Assembly (NCBI GenBank): GCA_949126835.1
Contig: OX421506.1
Location: 23,149,301 to 23,213,300, forward strand
DNA length: 64,000 nt
Origin: Anisus vortex
Lineage: Eukaryota > Mollusca > Gastropoda > Planorbidae
Reading direction: 5' to 3'
In this document: in pieces, positions 45,717-59,100 of the stretch
Numbering within the stretch: the first letter of the stretch is position 1
Layout of the letters: each line of letters starts with the position of its first letter
Notes under the pieces: generated by a model
Databases searched by the model: none
Told to the model about the DNA's origin: nothing
The model's input: the letters and a program-made list of their open reading frames with translations, nothing else
Made by a program: the position numbers and the translations under genes

Positions 45717-47110
45717 GTAAGTACCGGATACAAAGTTCGGAAAAAATCGCTTTCTTCCGTCGGAGTTCGTCATTATCGCACTGTCTCGGTAGACAATAAT
45801 TTGTAGTTTTCGCAGTTTCTCGAATTTATAAATAATATTAGGCATTGAAAGCTGAGTTGTTTAAAGTAAATTCTATGTGTTATTAATACATAATTAATTG
45901 GTGTTAGTAGTTTTAAATGTAATATATCGATTGACTGAGTCTATAAATAGTACGAGACATTGCGATTACGATAGTCTTTTGTGCTCATGTTTACCTTTTT
46001 GTTGGCTTGTTCCAAATGCTAATAATAAATAATGGCCTGTTCCACAACTGCCGTCGTGGAGATATGGACATGTACTACTTGACTTGCTGTTAATATTCAG
46101 ACTGTTTTCTTTTTGTATTGTACGAATGTAAGAGACACTGCGGGGCCTTAACGCCTTAATCTTTTAAACTTACATATAATATATTTACAAAACTAAATAG
46201 AGTATAAATATATTAATATATATTATAATAAATTAAAACAATAACAATGCTGCGAATGCTACTACTACTATTTACTAGTCTAGTACTAACTAGTAGTATT
46301 AGTCAGGCAGACTTGACTTGGCCTATCGCCCTAGCTTAGACTTTTTATCAGTTTTTATCATTGAATACCAATAATAGCCCAGCATAAATAGGCTATAGAA
46401 AAAAGGTTTTGTAGTAGACTTACCTACAGTGCCTACACTGAGACTTTATTGAATCTTAATCTATCATAAAATCGTCCACTGTCAGTGTGTAAAAACTCTT
46501 TGTAGTTAGTTAAAGTTAGGCCTACTATCCTATCCTATAGGACTATAGGACTATAGGCTATTGCGTACGCCTACTATAATATAGTGCATAGGCCTAGTCT
46601 ATATGGTTTTGTTATAGGCCCCTATATCACCTATATTCTATATGTTATTTGGCCTATTGATATTTAGTTGATTGTTTTAAAGTTTAAGTTTAGTAAGCCC
46701 TATATGATGGCTGTATGACTGTATGACTTAAGGTTACGATTAACCTTGCAGGTTATTAAAACTTAAACTAGTTTTTGAACATCTGTGTAGTCTGTAATAA
46801 TGTTACCTAAGGTTATGTGACCCAAGCCTACTATATAAAGGCCGTCTATATATTTTATTTAATTACTGCCATTCTTCCCACATTTCATATGTGATATTAG
46901 TAGCCATAGGCATAATATACATAAATAGAGGTTTAGGTCACCAACTATAGATCTTCAGAGTCCTGATTAGTTTATATATATTTTATTTTGCTCCAATCAG
47001 GCTGTATTTACTTTATTGAAAACAAAGCTTAATTTAAATGAAAAACTTAACAATCAGTTCATAATAATCACTTAACTTTTTGTGATTTTAATCTAGTCTA
47101 GGTGTTAAAC

Positions 47111-47178
47111 ATGTCCTCGGTAAACAGGATAAGAAAGCAACTCGATGACACTATGAGTTAATGCTGTCAGTTGTGTAG
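47111..47178 (+). promoter_or_regulatory. Two short uORFs just upstream of the ANKIB1 start
   Basis: uORF1 (47111-47161) encodes 16 residues starting MSSVNRIRK. Its stop TAA overlaps by one base the ATG of uORF2 (47161-47178, five residues, stop TAG). uORF2 ends two bases before the main ATG at 47180. Both lie in the exon that starts after the acceptor at 47,095-47,096, so they would be in the mature leader. Such tight packing could permit reinitiation; this is inference. Confidence 0.5.
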
Positions 47179-47179
47179 G

Positions 47180-50100
47180 ATGGGTAGCGCATCCTCCAAG
47201 TTTCGTAAGCATCTCCAAACAGGGGACGAAGTGCAGGCACTTCAGGTGTACTTCGCCAACAGTGAGCTGAGGAAGGCCCTGGACCCCAACTGCTCCTACG
47301 GGGACTCGCATCAGCATGAGACACCTCTGCACCTAGCTTCTAAGCATGGAATGCAGAAGCTATTGGGGTAAGGATTGATAAACTGAACTGCCTTCTATTG
47401 ATATTGGAAATGCTGATCTGAATTTGGGTGTGCTGACACTAATTGGAATGTCCTGGGCTCAAATCTAGGGGTGGGTTTCATACATTTCTGGCCTCAAAGC
47501 TGGCAAAGTGTGTAAACCAATTAAAAGTGTACAGCTGCGCATCCAAGGGGATCATTGCACAGGCCGCAGCCCACTGAGGAGGAAGAAATAGGTACAACAA
47601 TCCCAGTCTCGCCAAGCTCAGTGTTTGGATGACCAGGCCCATACTCTGATATTGTACTATCGGGCAAAAGTGCTTGTATATGAGTGAATGCTGCCTTGTT
47701 AATGAGCCAAGAGAAATTCTGTTCCATGGGGTGGGGGAAAGTGTTGTGCATGTGTTTGTGGGATACATAGCATGCGGCATACCTCAGACAGGGTCTTTGA
47801 CCCCTTTCTCATTACGCCCTAGACTTAAGAGCCTGGAAGGCTTGTCTGGTTTAAAGAGACTTAAATTCAGTGTCTTCAAAATTAACTGATGGGAGGTATA
47901 ACATCACTAGAGGGAAGCATGAACAGCGAAGGAGCATTATTCAAACCTTACAATTCTCTTAATGCTTGTATATCACTTGCCTTTAGTGGCCAGTAGCAGG
48001 CTGAATTTGTGTTTGCTTTTTTTATTATTAAAATATCATTTGAAATGAAATACTGTGCTGAAAAACTGTGACAGTAATAGTGACTGTGTAACTGTGCGTG
48101 TGTAAGGGATGGAATAATTATAAACTGACTGAGACTTAGTGACACACATTGGACACACTGTAAAGTGTTGACCAGACTAAGTGACCTGAAAGCTCTGTGT
48201 TATTGTTTATTGTGACTGGCTGGACAGAGTGAGCTTGGTTCATGGATTTCTTGTGGAAGTGTATGAATAGGGGGTGAATGGCGGTGATGTTCTAATGTAA
48301 TGTGCTATAAAAGGATGTAGATTATAAGAATAAAGTTCAGTTATTACACCAAGCAGGGGGCAGGGTAGCCGAGCGGCAGCGCGTTCGACTGGTGAGCCCA
48401 AGGTCCCTGGTTCGAATCCTGGTGCTGGCTAGGATTTTTTCCTGGGTCCGGAGAGTGTCCCTGAGTCTACCCAGCTCTAACGGGTACCTGACCTTAGTTG
48501 GGGTAAAGTAAAAAGGCAGCTGTGCATAGTGCTGGCCACACAATCACCTAGTATGCCGTGGCCACAGAAACTGGTGAACGCTGCTTCATCGGACCTATGG
48601 ATCAATTTGGTCTGACGGGGACTTTTTTTTTTGTTACTTTTTACTCCAAGCCACAGTGGTAAAGAAGTACTTTTACAATGCTCATTAAAACCATTCTTTT
48701 CCATAAAATAAAATTTGCTTGATTTTTTGTTTTGTCCCCTTTTTGTCCCCAGGATTTTGCTTTTTTCCAAAGGCGGCAACCCCAATAAGACAAATGCAAA
48801 GAAGGAGACCTGCCTCCACTGCGTGTGCATGGAGACCACTAACCAATCGGTTCATGTCTGCAAGAGGCGTGCCGAATGCTTGAACTACCTTTTAAAATGG
48901 CGGGGAGCTACTCTTTCTGAAGGTCAAATAGAGAAAGTTGATTTGCAGGCTCAAGATGAGGTCTGAACTTGTTTATGTGTTTTGTCATTTTTTTAATTAA
49001 GTCTTTGTCTCTGGAATTATTTTCTCTACTCTTACGAAATTTTCCATTTATTAATCTTTGTCATGGCATGTCTAATGCTATTTTCAAACCATCATAACTT
49101 TTTTGCTTTTAATCAGATAATAAGTTTTAATAAGTTTGGTGTTGATTTGGAGGAAAATGAAAGCTCCCTACTGAGAAGTTATGTTTAACTTGTATTATAA
49201 ATAGTAATTTTTAACATGAATAATCACCAACACACTTCCACACAAAAAATAAATAAATTCCAAATTTTCAAAACCCATTGCACACTCACACACACACACA
49301 CAATGAAACAAACCCCTACAGATGTTTTTTTACTAATTAAAAAGGAGATGAAAACACGCAAATCCAGATGGTATTGAAAGGGAAATCATTGTAGATTTGA
49401 TTATAAGTAGTGTAAAATGAACAGGGGCAAAAATAAACCTGAAAAAACTCACTTAAAATAATCAACGCTTGCATTGTTCAGGAGAATCAAGAGTTAATGT
49501 AAACAAAAAAAAAATTAACTATTCAACTATTAGTGTTATTATGTTTTGCTTCAAATATTGTTTTTTGTGGTTGTTGTTGCAGAAACTCAATACAGCTTTG
49601 CATTATGCTGCAGCATCTGGACTTGCTCAGTGTGTCGAGGTGAGTCAATTTCTCTTTGAGCCCTGGTTGTTTATTTTCTGTAATCATGGTATGGAGCGCT
49701 GTGGTCCAGTGCCATAATGCTCTGTTTGTCATACTGAACAGCCTGGGCTTGAATCCCGGTGAAGGCTGGGATTTTTTTCCTGGTGTCTTGAGGGTGTCTC
49801 TGAATCTACCCAGCTCTGAAGGGCACATAACATTAGCTGGGGAAAACTTAAGGCATTGTGCAGACTACAGAATGCATAGTATTCCATGCCTTTGAATGCT
49901 GCTCCACAGGCCCTATAGATAAAATTGTTCTGACTGGGATACTCTATTGAACTGGGAGCTATGACAGGGAAACCAATAAAATTAGCTACATTGTACCATG
50001 AGTGATCATTGTTTTTGTCACTGATTAGATGCAATTTCTTCCCCCCTCCCCTACAGACATTAATTCAGCATGGGGCACCGTTGTTTTTAGAAAACGAGGA

Positions 50101-53100
50101 CAATTTGACCCCGTGTGATGCTGCTGAAAGGAATGGACATGCCAGTATAGCCTTGTATCTAGAGTCCAAAATGGTCTTTTCTGTAAGTTAACTCTTTTTC
50201 TATCCCTATTTAATTTGTCCAGGGACTTGGCAAGGGTTCCGCTTTTTAACTTAACGGTGTATTGGAAACAGGAATGAAGCAAAAAGGGGACTCAGAAAGT
50301 CTACGCCCCGCACCAAAGATTTTGAAAAAAACAACATATTTATTCAGTAGTTTGTTTTTTAACCCCTTAAATACCATAAACGTCACCGTGACGTCATCAT
50401 TTCAGTACACTTAAATACAGAGGGCGTCACATCGACATAGTAAATTAATAAAGAAATGGTAAAAATATTCAAAGTCAGCAAATATTTATATTAAAAACCT
50501 GCTGTAGTTAAAGGGTTAATCTGTACTAAATTTGCAAAAATGTTAATAAATGTTCCTCAAATGAAAGTTTTGCCAGGGGGGGGGGGGGGCGGAGGGTGGG
50601 CTCTGGAAAAAATCCTGGGTTCGCAACCCATTGGACACATGGTTAACATTGGCTTCTGAATGTGATTAAAGGGTCAAACAGCATTCATTTTTATTTTATT
50701 TTAGAACATTTTTTATATTTTTACAAATATTTTTTTATACTATTAAGGATAATGTTAAAATGTAATTTTGCTAAATGATAAAGTTTTTTTTAAAGCTGAT
50801 TATAAATGATATAGCTGAAGATGTGCTTTTTTTCTACTCATGGGCGATTGTGTTTGTGTGCTAGAATGATGAGCCTCCCAAAGAAGATGAAGACAGGATC
50901 TCACTAACACCTGTGGAGGTAAGCTAAGTAAGAAGACATGATCGTAGTCAAATGTTTTCTTTTGTTAGATTTTTTTTTCTATCTTGCAGAACTCTTTGTT
51001 GTGGGTTATAGAAAGGTAATAATGAAATCTTTAAAAAAATGTCTTGTCTATTCAGGAATACTCTGGTCTGCGGCCACAAGACCTCCAGGAAGCTAAAGAC
51101 CAACTGCTTGTTGAAACTGCAGACATGCTGAGTGTTCCCTTGTTTACTGCTGAGGCCCTTTTGAGAAATCATGGTAAGTGTGGATAACTAATTCTGGAGA
51201 TTCATGCATATTGATAAATTCTGGGAAATTATGTATAAGATGAATTCTGTGAAATCTTGTATAATTGATGAATTCTGATAAATGATATATAAAAATGAAT
51301 TCTGGGAAACCATGAATGCCTACATTGATGAATTCTGGGAAATCGTATATATTGAAGAATTCTAGGAAATTTATGTAATTTGGATAACCAATTCAAGGAT
51401 ACAGATAACAATTTTTGTAAAATCATGGCATTTGGTTAACATTTTTATTGCATGGAATGTGTTACCCCAACTAGTCAGAAAAAAATAATTCATTCCAAAC
51501 TCTAAATTGCAATACTGGACTTAAACAATGGATAAGAGCAGGATACAATAATCTTCTTTATAGAAGGGGATTCATTAAATGATAGTGTTTGAAATTTTGA
51601 ACTAGTGTGCCACTTGAAAGTAGGGATACCCTTTGGCTATTCAAGTCAGGTATATGAATTTAGTCCATTTCTGGTGGTATTTACCCTCATTATCAATGTT
51701 ATTGTTGCATACCCCCTCAACTGATCAGCTGGGTAGCCCCAAGGTATCATGTATGATGGACCAGGAACCACTGTTGTAGATCATCCTTATTTTAGATCTG
51801 GGCACATTTTTCAAAGATAGGATATTAATTTTGTATACAAGATTACACTAAATCCTAGACATCGCTTGTACTGTGTTAGTTTTATTGAGTAACTCTTTTT
51901 TTTGTGGTTCCAGAATGGTCAAGGGAAACTTTGCTAGAAGCCTGGATATCAGACGCCATTGCCTGCTGCGAAAAGTGCGGGGTCACTCTGCCGTCCACTT
52001 TGTTCAGCGAGAAACCCCAGGTCCAAGAGAACTTAGCCAGTCCGTTGCCTTCCCCTTTACACACAGCGCCTACACCTCTTGATGCTGAGGTGGGTTTCAT
52101 CTATGCCTTTCTGCTAAAAATAAATTTTTAAAAATAAATGTCACAATATGTTTTTGAATGAATAGATAGAAATTGTTAAAACATTCCACTAATTGTCGTG
52201 CACTTAAAATGGTTTGTGAATAATTTTATTACTTGTGTGCAATTTAAAGTGACATTATACCAAAAATGACCCGCAGTGCAATTTGTCAACATTTGCTTTT
52301 GGTTGGATTTTGTTTTTCAATTCAAATTTGTTGAAACAGTTGTATGTTTTTTTAATGTGTTTTCCAGTGCAATATTTGTGCCAACACATTCCTTATTGTT
52401 GATGAACCCGTCCACATGCCTTGCTTACATCAATTCTGCAAAGACTGCTGGGAAAGGTAACCCCCCTTCTGAATGTCTTAGCAGTTGTTGTCTTTTAAGT
52501 ATTGAAATGTAGCCACATATTTTGGGATGTTGAGACTTTGTTCTGTTCATACTTTGTTTTGTATGGGGGATGGTGGCAGAGTAACAGCGCGTTCCCCGGG
52601 CGTACCAATGGTCCTGGGTTCAAATCCTGGTGAAGGCTGGGATTTGTGTTTCCAAATCAACATAGCTCTGATGGGTACCTGATGATAGTTGGCGTAAAGT
52701 AAAGGTGGCTGGGAATTGTGCTTGCCACACAATCCCCTAGTATGCTGTGGCCACAGAAACTGGTGAATTGGGTCAGACATGATACTTTAATTTTTCATAC
52801 TTGTTTTGTATTTTGTGTTCATGAGCTCTACATCATTGGGCCACCTGATAAGTAACTAAACAAAAATGAGTTTATAATGAGCAAGTTATTTTAAGTCGCT
52901 TCACTCATGAGGCTAATGAATTACTTCCTACAACCTCATAAACTATGATGTAAGACTGGGCTACAGGATGTGAATTGGAATTTCCCAATAGGGCTATTCA
53001 ATTTGAATGTCAATGCACCGTAGATTTCAATGAACATTCTTAATTGTCAAAATATGTCGACATTAAAACAAAGGCTCTCACTCATAGATCTCTAACAACT

Positions 53101-56100
53101 ATCCTGTCAATGTTTACTTTATATGTTACAATGTGAAGAATAACAAAAGAATTACTGTAAAGTAAAGGCAGCTGGGCATTTTGCGGGCCATATAGTCCCC
53201 TAAAATGCTGTGACGACAAAAACTGGTGAATGCTGCATCACAGGCCATATGGATGGATTTGATCTTGTTGGATACTTTACTTTTAAAAAAAAAAAGCAAA
53301 CCTCAAAATATTGACAAATAATTTTTACACATGATTTTTCTGTAGTATTTCCATCAAGCTTTATATCATGACTTGGTTAAAAAAAAAATTCTTATACTTT
53401 GTGACCAAAAACATTTTTATCGCAAATAAAAAATACGAAATTCATCACAGGTTTTGAGACCACTCTCATCCTCACTTGATGGCTTTTGATAAAATCAGAT
53501 TCAGATATATCCACTTCTGTACCCATAGACATCAAAGCTGGTGACCTGTGTAAACCACTATGATATGCTCCCAATAAGAGTATACCAGTGGGATAACGCA
53601 TGCACGTCCGGGATTTCATTGCACTGCCGAGAGGCCCCTAGACTCTGTGGGGAGGAAGCAATGTGCGCAACAGCCCGTCTCACCAGCACCTGGTGCCTGG
53701 ACGTCCAGGCCTATAGTCTGGAATTTGTTGTGCTACCGGGCGACGGTGCAGGAATACGAGCAAGCCACCACATTAATGATCCAGGGAAAATCCGCAGGTG
53801 GGGAGAAGCAGAGTAGTGCATGTGACTGCGGAGACCTTACCCTTTGTTACGCGACACGCTCTACCGGCGAGGCTAGTCTCAAAAGGGTCTTGTTGAGCCC
53901 CCACTTGATCAACCCGTTTACAGCCTTATGCCCTGGGCTTAAGAGCAGGATGGCTCGTCTGTTTTTTGTTTTAGACATATAAGATCGGTTCAAATATCAC
54001 AAAATGTCCCATTTAAGGCAAAAATGATCTGACCTGGAAACTCCTGGCCTATGTGTATTGAATATATATTGGTTCTGTAAAGCCTTATTTGACCAGTCAT
54101 GTGTGTACTTGAGTGTAATTTATTATTAACAAAGATGTTATTTGTCCTTTTTCAGGTATTTGAATGTTAAGATCCAGGAGGGAGACGCCCACCACATCAC
54201 ATGCCCAGCTTACGACTGCACCTTGCTGGTCCCTGTTGACATCATTGAAGGCATAGTGTCCAGAGACATGGCCCTCAGGTATCTGCAGTTTGACATCAAG
54301 GTGAGTGTCCCAGAATACAGCAGAGGGCAAGGTCAATGTGGAGGGGATTAATCAAAGACTAATGCAAGGAAGAATCATTCACCAAATTTTATCAGTGCTG
54401 CCAAATTTAAGAAAACAGTTATATTCAATTTTGATACAAATGTATTGAAGTTTTTATTGTTATGCACTTAAAATATTTGAAAACAGATGCATACGTCCAT
54501 ATATATTAGGCTTGGAGGTCTAGAGGCAGTGCATTGGTTTTCACCCTGATTGTCCCAAATTCAAATCCAGGTAAAAACGCTGGAATTTTCCTCTGAAACA
54601 TTTGGCGTGTCTATGTCTGCCACTGATCTCCAAAAAGAATGGCTTAGGCACGGAAACAATATTCTTGATGCGAAATCGCCCATCATTGTTATATGCATTC
54701 TCATCTATAAGCTTATTTTTAAAAAAATACATTTCAAGTGACTATGACATCCTTTTTATCACATGGATTATAGTTGGTTTATTCCTATTTATACGGATAA
54801 ATATTATAAAAGGTAGCCACCGCTTGCATCAATTGGTACAAACAAATTTATTGAAGAAGCTCTATCCATTCTTTTCATTGCTCATTGGTGTTTGTATCAG
54901 GTAGATAGGGTATTGTGCTATGCATGGACTCTATAGAGTTCACTTTATTTTTACAGCTTTAAAAACAACAACTTTTACTGTGGTATATACATTTTGTATT
55001 ATCTTTTAATGAAACACATTTGAGTGCTACTAAGGCTGTAATTCTGTTTCAGGCGTTTGTGGATAGCAATCCTGACATGAAATGGTGCCCATCTCCTGGC
55101 TGCGGGCGAGCTGTGAAGCTCCCAGACCTTGACCTCAACACGCTCCATGGAACCAAGCGCATCAAAATTCCCAGTGACACTTCAAGAGGCGTAGACTGTG
55201 GGGCTGGTCATTATTTCTGTTGGTATGTTGTGGTGCCGCCTTAGAAAACTAACTAAGGTTTGGGAAAGTTTGCAGATTTTCTAAACTGGTAAAAACAGTG
55301 TGAAAAATAATAGTTTAAAATAAAAAATAACCATTGGGTTAAGCTAAGTAGTTACATCATGTGTTTTTTTTTTTTAAATTATGCTGTGAAAACATTCAGA
55401 ATTTTTTATTTATTTGGACCAGCTTTAGACACTACCAGACATTAAGATATTAAAAACTTATCACTACAGATGGGTTTGTGAATTTTGTGTAAAGTATTGG
55501 AATTTTTAAAAATAATTTTTAGAGTAAGAATCCTCATTGGAATCTTCTGTCTGACAAAATGAAGGGGGGGGGAGAGTGATGAAATTACTCAGTATATTGT
55601 ACAAAAATGATTTTTAAAAAAAAACAAGTTTTTTCTCTAGCTTAATAAATTTAGTTTTTGAAATTTTGTAAAAACTAGTTTTATGTGAAGGTAAATATTT
55701 CATTTGACTAAAAAAAAATTATAACTGTTGATATTACCTTTCTACTCAAAATTGCTGACATTATATAACAACTTTCAACACAGGGAGTGTCTAGAAGAAT
55801 CACATGAGCCTTGCAGCTGTGAAAACTGGACAAAATGGTACCAGAAGATTAGTGAAGTCAAACCAGAGACACGTAAGTTGTCTTTCTACATTTCTATTTA
55901 TTCAATTTTGAATATATATATATTAGTAGAGCTAATTAGTTTTATAAAGTTATGATTAAATAGTTGCCCCAAGCTAATTGATTTCAGACACACATTATTG
56001 CCCCCTCAGCCTACCTTTTTTCATAGGAGGTGCCTAGGGCCTTTGCTCTTGACCTTTTCTGGGTTCGGCCTAATTGGCCAGATCAATTTTGGTGTAGAAG

Positions 56101-59100
56101 CCATTTGGCATTTTCTTTAGCATAGTCTGCAACATTGCTGAATCTTTACTAAGCTCCCCACCAACAAGGCAGCTTATTCAGTCCTGGAACAGCATGTTTC
56201 AATCTCTTAGGATCAAGCATAAAGGTTGAGTGCACACCAGCTGTAGTCTAGCTGACCATTGAGAAGAGCTCTGTCGCTTGTTGGTCTTGGACCTATACCT
56301 AAAAATGTGTAGGCCTGTAACCACCTCCATTGCCAAAAAGGCTGAGAGGCGATCCAGGGTGAGTATTGTTTCCCGTAAGCTCGGGAACACACTTAGACAC
56401 GGTTTAGGGCCATGGCTGCTTCCCTTATCCAAATGGCAGGATTTTAGCATATATGCCAACTCTGATCAAGAAAAAAAAAAAGACACTTCTTCTTCTTCTT
56501 CTTCTTCTTCATAATACTGTGGAGACCCCGTTAGAACCGAGGAAAGAGTCCACAATTTAAATACACATAAAATAAAAAGCATCACAAACAACAATTATAA
56601 ACAGATGACAAGAGTGTCACTTTAGGTTTTTAGACCAGCCCTTCAGCGACGATTTAAAAGCCTGAACTGTAGGGGCAGTGATGGAGGCCTGGTCCAGGGT
56701 GTTCCACAGTTGATGAGGATCCCATACAGTCGATGCGTATTCCAGGATGGGACGAGCTAAACTTTTATAACAATGGGTCTGGATCCTGGTGATCTTAGCC
56801 AAAAGGCCTCAACCCATCATTATCAATACACTCTATAACAATACCGACAATACAGAACAGCTAACAAAAAAGATATATAAATTTCTTTTTCTTGCATTGA
56901 CTGCAAGAGAGCCAACAGATCTGCAGCCTGGTTAGTTGAAGAAAGTTAGGATTTTTAATAGATCAAACATTATTTTGTCAAATACCGACAACATTTTACA
57001 GTGTATTTGATGGTATTCCTATTGTCAACTTTAAGTGATTACAATTTTGCTTAATATGCTCACATCCACAGTGGACGGGACAGAGATGGAGACTGAGCTT
57101 GCCGCCAACTGCCTGTGGCTTGTTACCAACTCCAAACCTTGTCCCAACTGTAAATCACCCATCCAGAAAAATGAGGGATGCAATCACATGAAGTGCAGCA
57201 AGGTCAGTGGGTGTCGTGTGAAATGCTATAACCTTTGGTGTGTAGTAGGCTTTGATCTTTCAGTTCATCTTGATGCTGATGCTTATGGAACTGTGCATTC
57301 AAAAGTTTCATGCCTGTCTTGGGCTTGAATCCAGCTTAAACGCCAGGTTATTTCCTGGGACTAGCGGGTTTCCCTGAGTTTACCTCTGATGGGTACCTGA
57401 CATTAGTTAGGGTAAATAAAAGGTGGCTGGGCATTGTGCTGGTCATGCATTCCCCATGTATGCTATAGCCATGGAAACTACTTAATGTAGTTTTACTATC
57501 CAATGGACCTGCATACTGTAAAAGGATACTTTCATTTTACTTTTTGATGCGACTTCTGTTGTTTTGTAAAAATAATTTTTTAGCATCGTTGATGCTGTTC
57601 CATAAATACATATTTTTTCTCTTACTTTTCTTATGATCATACTGTCAGCTCTTACTCAATTCTTTTTTTTTCTTACTTCTCCATTGGCACAGTGCAAGTA
57701 TGACTTCTGCTGGGTTTGCCTGGAGCAGTGGAAGCGGCACAACAGCTCCACTGGCGGCTACTTCAAGTGCAATCGCTACGAGGTAGTAAAAAAGGTGGAG
57801 GAGCAGAGTGCCCAGATGGTGTCTGAGGTGAGATACAGCAGGGTCTATTTCAGTAGGGTCTTTTCTAGTATTGGCCTATATTAGTGATCGGACGATACCA
57901 AAATTTTTAACGATTTCGATAGGATTCCGATTCTACCCAATTATCTTGATTCCCGATACGATTCTGATTCCTGGCCATAATTACATATATGTCTTAAACT
58001 TTTGCCGCCACTCGCCATGATTAATTTGGGCTCTGAAATAAAATGAATAGAAATGAATAAATAAAAACTGGTGATGACCAGATTGAGTTACAAAAACTAA
58101 ACAAATACAATCATATTGCATTTTAATAGCAATAGATCTATTAGCACTCGGACGGAGAGACCAAAATCGCTTACAAGCTAATAGAGACGCACTTCATCAG
58201 GTCCTTGGAACTTACATTTTCATATGCCATAGCTCCTTTCTATAAGCGATTTTGGTTACTCTGCTCGGGTGCTATTAGATCTAAGTTGGTTCTTTACACT
58301 TGTGTGTGAAATACGGCAGTAATAATAGCAATCAGTTTAATTCTGAATTTTAAAACTTCAAATGATCGTTCTTCTGACTTCTATAATGTTTTTTCACAGT
58401 TGCTACCACTATCCAAAAGTTAGGGTAGATTCATTTGGAAGATAATCTATACTTTTACTGCATAGAGTTGGAATTAGCTTGAATTGAATTGATTGGAAAA
58501 TGGTCAGGAAAGAGTGAAGAAATATTAGGGAGTTAGGAACATTACGTAAACCCCCACACAGTGCACTCCTGTGTTACAGCTATTTATCTTACGCCCAGTA
58601 TATTTAAGAATCGTTTTGGTATCGGAATCGGGTCTGAATTATTAAGTTTGGATACGATTCCCCATACTTTGGAAAAATCCTGATATTCCGATACGATTCC
58701 GATTAATCGTCCCATCACTAGCCTATATACTGGTGTATATTAGATTGAAATTTTTATTATTTTTTTTACAATTACATTATTATTGAGTAGATAGAATATA
58801 CATGAATATACATGAATTTGAGAACAAATTATAGAAGAATTGTTGTAATCGTTATAACTATTTGTTGTGTTGTTCCCCTTGTATAAACTTGTGAGAGTGC
58901 TTCCCCCCTATGTTACCCCAGAATTCCCCAGTGCGACTGTTATGACCTTGTCTACTACTTGGTGTGTGTCCCCCGTGTTAACGGTATTCAGAATAAAGCC
59001 TTGTGTTGAATACCTAGGATGTTTTGAAACTCATTCTTTATTACTCATTTGCAGCTCGCTCGTACATCGAGCGTCATAGCACCTGTGGTGGAAAGAACTT

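Larger units (their letters stand above)
52368..54300 (+). other. ANKIB1 RING1 (exons 8-9)
   Basis: Exon 8 encodes CNICANTF...[15 protein letters not shown] and exon 9 supplies the last Cys pair in ITCPAYDC. This is a classic C3HC4-type E2-binding RING. The 1.7-kb intron between them contains two SINE remnants and a copy of the 450-bp repeat. Confidence 0.9.

Noticed and set aside
58890..59100. LTR-like segment with AATAAAGCC and GC-richer flank
   Set aside because: No paired border, target duplication or second copy seen; too weak to list as an element.
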